NCBI RefSeq assembly: GCF_000737695.1
Contig: NZ_JPRM01000010.1
Coordinates: 62,001-126,000, forward strand
Length of the DNA: 64,000 bases
Direction: 5' to 3'
Origin: Flavobacterium hydatis
GTDB lineage: Bacteria; Bacteroidota; Bacteroidia; Flavobacteriales; Flavobacteriaceae
In this document: positions 60,195-64,000 of the stretch, in pieces
How the letters are laid out: each line of letters opens with the position of its first letter
Numbering within the stretch: position 1 is the first letter of the stretch
Made by a program: the position numbers and the translations under genes
The notes under the pieces: model-generated
Told to the model about the DNA's origin: nothing
Databases searched by the model: none
The model's input: only the letters and a program-made list of their open reading frames with translations

Positions 60195-60617
60195 TATGTG
60201 GTATTTGGTATGCAGAATTTTTTTTGAGATTTTATATTCATTAGGCTTAATTACTTGTCTAAATAACCCTATTTTGGATAGCTTTTTAAATTTTATTTCT
60301 TGAATTTTTTGAGAATTTCATTTATAGATTCCCTAGCAGATGCTTCTGCTTGAGATTTCATTTCTTTTTTAACATGAGATGTTAGTTGACTTTGAAAAGT
60401 ATCACAACAAGAAGTGATTTTTATTGAATCACCAATAACTTCTGCTTTAGGTGTTTCATTATGTTCTTTGCATGAGATTTTTTCGATTTTCCTGCTTATT
60501 TTTTTTAAATCAATCATAATTATTATTTATTGGTTAGTAAATGATAATATGTGGTATTTGAAGGGGGATTATTATGCAAAGTACTTGCAGTATTTTTTGA
60601 GATTTTATGTGGTATTT
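60195..60617 (-). promoter_or_regulatory. Shared promoter-type repeats of two small genes
   Basis: TATGTGGTATTT occurs at 60195-60206, 60548-60559 and 60606-60617. A second motif, GCAG then a T run then GAGATTTTAT, occurs at 60212-60234 and 60587-60608. The pairs lie in front of the two minus-strand small genes (59953-60159 and 60293-60517), in the same order and orientation, so a common regulator or promoter is likely. Confidence 0.5.
60293..60517 (-). CDS. Small hypothetical protein
   Basis: A 74-residue protein with Cys residues in KISCKEHN and ITSCCDTFQ, then a basic helix (VKKEMKSQAEASARESINEILKKFKK). No family recognised with confidence, though similar short proteins occur in flavobacterial elements. 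It shares upstream motifs with the DUF2158-like gene. Confidence 0.55.
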   Translation of the reverse strand: MIDLKKISRKIEKISCKEHNETPKAEVIGDSIKITSCCDTFQSQLTSHVKKEMKSQAEASARESINEILKKFKK

Positions 60618-60657
60618 TTTTTGTATACTGTTGTTTCAAACAATCCGCATAGTTGTT

Positions 60658-61038
60658 CTATGCGGTCTGACTCCTATCTGGCGGAGTTCCTTTTAGTTCA
60701 GCAATTTCTTCTTTATATATTTCGCATCGGTCTTTATATAGGGCTAGATTCTCTCTTAATAAGTCATTTTGTTCTTCTAAAGTTTTTATTTTTTCTAATA
60801 AATCACTTGAGTTTTCATTCTGTATAGGTATTTCTTTCAACATTTCGCCTTTTCCAGTAATCAACCATTCTAAACTGAGATTAGAGTATTTTTCTAAAAT
60901 TAATTCTAATTTGTCAATTCCAATACTTTTGGACATATTGTTTACATAGCCATTTGAGACATTTATCGACTTTTCAAAGTTTGAAACACCTAAACCACAA
61001 TGTTTTATATATGTCTTTAAACGATCTTTAACGCTCAT
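60658..61038 (-). CDS. Phage-type XRE (CI-like) repressor
   Basis: A 126-residue protein. The helix-turn-helix (about 5-60) reads DRLKTYIKHCGLGVSNFEKSINVSNGYVNNMSKSIGIDKLELILEKYSNLSLEWLITGKGEM, the form typical of phage and element repressors in Bacteroidetes. A coiled-coil follows (about 75-118). No S24 peptidase domain is present, so it is not a self-cleaving CI. It is divergent from the rightward genes, and the intervening DNA carries two operator-like repeats over a promoter. Confidence 0.78.
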   Translation of the reverse strand: MSVKDRLKTYIKHCGLGVSNFEKSINVSNGYVNNMSKSIGIDKLELILEKYSNLSLEWLITGKGEMLKEIPIQNENSSDLLEKIKTLEEQNDLLRENLALYKDRCEIYKEEIAELKGTPPDRSQTA

Positions 61039-61072
61039 TTTTAAGTAATTAAGAATTTTTATAGTAAATAAT

Positions 61073-61124
61073 TAGAATATTTCTCTAATAAAAGCTTTTA
61101 AAATAGAATATTTCTCTATATTTG
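61073..61124 (+). promoter_or_regulatory. Two 15-bp operators overlapping a rightward promoter
   Basis: TAGAATATTTCTCTA occurs twice, at 61073-61087 and 61104-61118, 31 bp apart (three helical turns). Each has a partial dyad (TAGA...TCTA). A TAnnTTTG -7 box, TATATTTG (61117-61124), overlaps the second copy. The layout suits repression of a rightward promoter by the adjacent repressor. In the rest of the 358-bp gap (61039-61396) I see only a doubtful 18-codon reading frame at 61230-61286. Confidence 0.6.
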
Positions 61125-61396
61125 TATTGTTGAAACATAACTGATGTGTTACTGATGTTCAAAATACACATAACAACAAATATAGTAAAAAGCGCATTGC
61201 AAAAGTTTTAATCTTTTGTAGGAATCTTAATGAATAAAAGTAATGCAAAACAAGTGCCAAGTTTTACGGAAATCCTTAAATGTTAGAGTGGAAACAAATC
61301 GAATAACAAGTTGAAAACAAGAACTATAATAAACAAAGAATTTTGTCTATGTGTTTACATGATTTTGATAAATTGATTTTTAAGATTGCTTGTACT

Positions 61397-61894
61397 TTAG
61401 TTGCTGTTGGTGTTTTCTGCAATATTATTAATAGTTGTTTTGAACTTACGATATGCAAAAAAGATGCGAATAGTTGCCCAAATAAATGTTGTGTTGGTAA
61501 ACAAAAAGAAATTTGGACGGATTTGAGTACAGGGAATAAACTCATTCGCGTAGTAGTAACAAAGCCAAAGTAATGGACAAAAATAAGCAACCGAATAGAC
61601 GAAAGCATCTATTAATGCAATGCTTTGGTGATTATCATTGGTTAGATCGAAAGTTGTATGACTAGAAGATAAAATACTAATCATCACATTCCAGAAAAAA
61701 TAAATAATACCAAATAATAAAGATAAGATAATTGATATAAATATTGGATTGTTTTTATAGAAGTTGGGAGAAATCAGGTAGATAGTGCAGAACCATAATA
61801 GTGAAAAAAAGATTATTCCTGAAATACCTACTAAATGTTTGGATTTTAGATTATTGCCAAAAGTCGCAATAGCTTGTGAGATAGCTTCATTCAT
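61397..61894 (-). CDS. Four-helix membrane protein, unknown
   Basis: A 165-residue protein with about four transmembrane helices (22-42, 50-72, 98-116, 128-148). No known family. I prefer it over a 76-residue antisense frame (61343-61573, plus) because its hydrophobic pattern is regular. It could act as a membrane component of the element, for example in exclusion or abortive infection, but nothing in the sequence proves this. Confidence 0.5.
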   Translation of the reverse strand: MNEAISQAIATFGNNLKSKHLVGISGIIFFSLLWFCTIYLISPNFYKNNPIFISIILSLLFGIIYFFWNVMISILSSSHTTFDLTNDNHQSIALIDAFVYSVAYFCPLLWLCYYYANEFIPCTQIRPNFFLFTNTTFIWATIRIFFAYRKFKTTINNIAENTNSN

Positions 61895-61986
61895 TAGTTG
61901 GGAGCCAACGAATTTAAAAGGTTAGAGTTTTGGTTCGTTGGTAATCACGAATGTAATAAAAATCACTCACATTTTAAGACTTAATT

Positions 61987-62163
61987 ATGAGAACAGCTAA
62001 AGAAAACAGACGTTATCGATTGCATCAAAAAATTGGTAAAGAGGGAGTTAAGTATAATGCTTATTTAAAAACCATTTACGTGCCTTTCGATAATGATTTA
62101 CAGAATAAGGATATACTGGAATTGCAAAAGAATTTTAATTATCAAATACAATTAGAGATATGA
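61987..62163 (+). CDS. Small hypothetical protein
   Basis: This 58-residue frame (MRTAKENRRYRLHQKIGKEG) starts at 61987 and is basic at its N-terminus. Its stop TGA overlaps the next start (ATGA), so translation is coupled. It is the first gene of the rightward block. No family recognised. Confidence 0.5.
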   Translation: MRTAKENRRYRLHQKIGKEGVKYNAYLKTIYVPFDNDLQNKDILELQKNFNYQIQLEI

Positions 62164-62417
62164 TTTCTAAAAAAGAAAAAAGGCTATTGATAGAAATATT
62201 AGGATGTCAGTACACACCGAAAGTGATGCCTTATTTGCAAAAATTAGGAATCAAAAATGAAAAAGGGAAAAGCTTTTCAGTAGATAGCATCCGCATGATT
62301 GCAAATGGTTTTCGTGAAAATGAAAAAGTAGAATTGGCAATAATGCAATTGGTGAACAAAACTATTAAAGCTAAAAAAGCAATGGCACTTAAACGTAAAA
62401 AATTATCTAAAAAATAA
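62160..62417 (+). CDS. Small basic hypothetical protein
   Basis: An 85-residue basic protein: SKKEKRLLIEILGCQYTPKVMPYLQKLGI, then SFSVDSIRMIANGFRENEKVELAI and a Lys-rich tail. It looks like a small DNA-binding helical protein, perhaps HTH-like. It overlaps the preceding gene by 4 bp. Unknown. Confidence 0.5.
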   Translation: MISKKEKRLLIEILGCQYTPKVMPYLQKLGIKNEKGKSFSVDSIRMIANGFRENEKVELAIMQLVNKTIKAKKAMALKRKKLSKK

Positions 62418-62422
62418 TTCTA

Positions 62423-62632
62423 ATGAATCCAAAAGTATTATCAATATTCAACAATGCTAAAATCTTTCTTTCCCCTGAGGAACTGAAAGAATTAGCCTTG
62501 TGTATTGATAAAGAATTTGGAAAACCATTGCCGAAAAAAGCTAAAAAATCAAGGGGACTTGATAATTGGACACTCGAGAGTGTTACTGAAAAGTTACTCG
62601 CTACACAATTCAAGAAGAAAAGTAAAGCATAA
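62423..62632 (+). CDS. Small hypothetical protein
   Basis: A 69-residue helical protein (MNPKVLSIFNNAKIFLSPEELKELALCIDKEFGKPLPKKAKKSRG). It starts 5 bp after the preceding gene. Basic C-terminus. Unknown; part of the rightward block leading to the putative replication gene. Confidence 0.5.
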   Translation: MNPKVLSIFNNAKIFLSPEELKELALCIDKEFGKPLPKKAKKSRGLDNWTLESVTEKLLATQFKKKSKA

Positions 62633-62718
62633 AAATACCTCCAGCAAATGCTGAAAATTCCTAGGTGCATTCGGGCGCATTGCGTCCGATGCCGAAAGGT
62701 TATTAGAAAGAAGGACTT

Positions 62719-64000
62719 ATGAGCAAACAAAATTTAGACGGTAGAGTATTTTCCTTAGCATCCAATCTTTTTGGATTTGGTAGCACTGCTGTAAAAACGA
62801 TAATTCAGGAAACCATTGCAACAAACGTTGCAACAGCTTTGCAAAAAGAAAATCGCATTATGGCGGTTTATCCTGCAATTAGCATGGAAGCATTCAGTAT
62901 TACAATGGATAATTATAGAAAGTATATTGCCGCTTATAATTTTAAAACTGCCGCAGAAAATGAATTAACAGAAAAGCATAATTCAGAAGTTAAAAAGTTT
63001 CTATCAGAGAATCATTTAAACGATGTACAAAGAGAATTTACAAAAGTTTTTCTGCATAAAAGTAAATTACTTAAACCTAGAGTGTATAATGAACAAGCTG
63101 ATGCTTTTATGAAAGACCACGGTTTGATTATTGAAAAAAGGAAAATCCAAACTGTCAAATACGCTACAGAATTAGTATTCCAAAATTTATTGCATTTGTA
63201 TAATTCGCAATTGATGAAACGTAACGAGCAGTATATGAAGTTACGTGTTACAGCAATTAGACCTATTGAGGAATTTAAAATCAACTCATTTTTAGTAACT
63301 GCATTGCAACGTAATGGAGTCACAAGTTTAGATCTCTGTAAAAAGACTGTGCGTAACCATAGACAGCGTTTAGAAGAATGTGGGGTATTTGTTGATTATC
63401 ATTTTTCGGGGCAAAATAGACCCGTTGAAGTGCATATAAACAGCGAAATTTTGACAGTTTTAGACCTCAAAACTTCAAAATTAACAACTACTGAGAATCA
63501 GTGTGTTAGCCCTGTAAATGAGAAAGTTTTACCTGATAACAATGAGAATACAAGAACAGATTTAAATGAATTTCAAATGAAAGAGAATGTTAAGAACATT
63601 TCTCAATTTGATAAGGAGTTCCCTTCGGTCACGCCTTCTTATTTGTTTTTTACTAGAACACCAGCCAGCAAACTGCAAAATCCAACTGAGGGGGCGGGGG
63701 CGGAAAGTGTTAAAGTTTTAAATACTTTGTCTGAAAAGCTTCAAAATCTGATAATCCACCCACAAGAACTAGCAGTTAACCTTGCTAATCAAGAGTATAA
63801 TAACTACAAACCAATTGATATACGGTATTTGTTTAAAGAAGCCTATTCAGGAACAATGCTTAAAGAAGAGTTTAGAGAATTAGTTATTCAAGACTTTTTT
63901 AAGGGGATTGCAAAAATTTATAAAAATGCAACTCCTTTCGCAGGTTCATGGAAGAAAGCAATTTCATTGTATATGCAAAATAAATGGATTGCATTTACAG
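62719..64000 (+). CDS. Putative replication/DNA-binding protein, C-terminus cut by window edge
   Basis: The frame starts at ATG 62719 (MSKQNLDGRVFSLASNLF), with AAGAAGGA nearby as ribosome-binding site, and is open for 427 codons to the window edge. The middle (about 185-250) has a winged-helix-like pattern: IRPIEEFKINSFLVTALQRNGVTSLDLCKKTVRNHRQRLEECGVFVDYHF. The later part is a charged linker rich in Asn and Glu, then a helical region. It resembles proteins I have seen in flavobacterial integrative elements that may serve replication, but this is weak. Function unsure. Confidence 0.5.
   Translation, partial: MSKQNLDGRVFSLASNLFGFGSTAVKTIIQETIATNVATALQKENRIMAVYPAISMEAFSITMDNYRKYIAAYNFKTAAENELTEKHNSEVKKFLSENHLNDVQREFTKVFLHKSKLLKPRVYNEQADAFMKDHGLIIEKRKIQTVKYATELVFQNLLHLYNSQLMKRNEQYMKLRVTAIRPIEEFKINSFLVTALQRNGVTSLDLCKKTVRNHRQRLEECGVFVDYHFSGQNRPVEVHINSEILTVLDLKTSKLTTTENQCVSPVNEKVLPDNNENTRTDLNEFQMKENVKNISQFDKEFPSVTPSYLFFTRTPASKLQNPTEGAGAESVKVLNTLSEKLQNLIIHPQELAVNLANQEYNNYKPIDIRYLFKEAYSGTMLKEEFRELVIQDFFKGIAKIYKNATPFAGSWKKAISLYMQNKWIAFT

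Larger units (their letters stand above)
57284..64000. mobile_element. Integrated element at tRNA-Met (left part; right end outside window)
   Basis: The tRNA-Met 3' remnant at 57237-57283 has the tRNA terminator still attached on the chromosomal (left) side, so the inserted DNA lies on the right. The intact tRNA-Met and the integrase are expected at the far right end. The content is typical of an element: a HEPN/SecB-like operon, a PemK-like pair, phage-style repressor with operators, small genes and a replication-type gene. The element type (prophage, plasmid-like, or ICE) cannot be decided without the rest. Confidence 0.65.

Noticed and set aside
61343..61573. 76-codon plus-strand frame with Cys residues
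   Set aside because: Mostly antisense to the four-helix membrane protein at 61397-61894, whose hydrophobic pattern is regular. It remains possible but has less support.
1..64000. CRISPR array or rRNA genes
   Set aside because: No regularly spaced repeat array and no rRNA sequence was seen on either strand.

Overview
The window looks like Flavobacteriia DNA, most likely Flavobacterium or a close relative. It is AT-rich, has few Shine-Dalgarno sites, and carries TAnnTTTG-type -7 boxes. It also has a SusC/SusD pair, a type IX secretion (T9SS) sorting tail on a large metalloprotease, head-GIN/PspC genes and a trxB of flavobacterial type. I read it as a stretch of ordinary chromosome (about 27.25-57.24 kb) between two integrated elements, each sitting at the 3' end of a tRNA gene.

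Left element (1 to about 27.25 kb, left end outside the window). A tyrosine recombinase of the IntDOT type (25721-26956) and an excisionase-like HTH protein lie against the 3' end of tRNA-Pro (27254-27328). The cargo is modular. (i) 1-3183 is a minus-strand set with a diverged diadenylate-cyclase-fold protein, an unknown protein, a caspase-like His/Cys peptidase and a GNAT-like protein; it is a candidate nucleotide-sensing conflict module. (ii) 4850-13883 holds SusC, SusD and a prolyl-oligopeptidase-type S9 peptidase, facing a small secreted Cys-containing peptide (DUF6520-like) and a MauE/DoxX-like membrane protein. (iii) 14128-19222 is a self-cleaving S24/LexA-like repressor divergent from a Y-family polymerase and a DnaE-type polymerase, an inducible mutagenesis cassette. 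(iv) 19618-25169 is an operon of two transglutaminase-like proteins followed by two secreted toxin/immunity pairs. Each toxin has the same short RHS-core leader and a JAB/JAMM-like C-terminus.

Middle (27.3-57.2 kb). This is ordinary chromosome, nearly all on the minus strand: trxB, a PadR-PspC-GIN-GIN operon, a DUF4870 protein, a thioesterase-like protein, esterases, DinB-like and GNAT proteins, a LysE exporter, MepB, a retropepsin-like protease, two AraC regulators, a pentapeptide protein, a DPP-IV-type peptidase, an M43 T9SS metalloprotease and a bestrophin. REP-like palindromes fill several gaps.

Right element (57.28 kb to beyond 64 kb). A 3' fragment of a tRNA-Met gene (57237-57283), still followed by the old tRNA terminator, marks its left border, so the intact tRNA and integrase should lie to the right outside the window. 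It carries a three-gene operon (HEPN RNase-like, unknown, SecB-like chaperone), a PemK/MazF-like toxin with an unrelated partner, a perfect 25-bp inverted repeat, small regulated genes, a phage-type repressor with two operators over a promoter, and a rightward block ending in a truncated putative replication or DNA-binding protein.

The most unusual items are the HEPN/unknown/SecB-like operon, the diadenylate-cyclase-fold plus caspase-like set, the paired JAB toxins with transglutaminase-like partners, and the nested palindrome at 4319-4439. All functions are inferred by reading the sequence; no database search was run.
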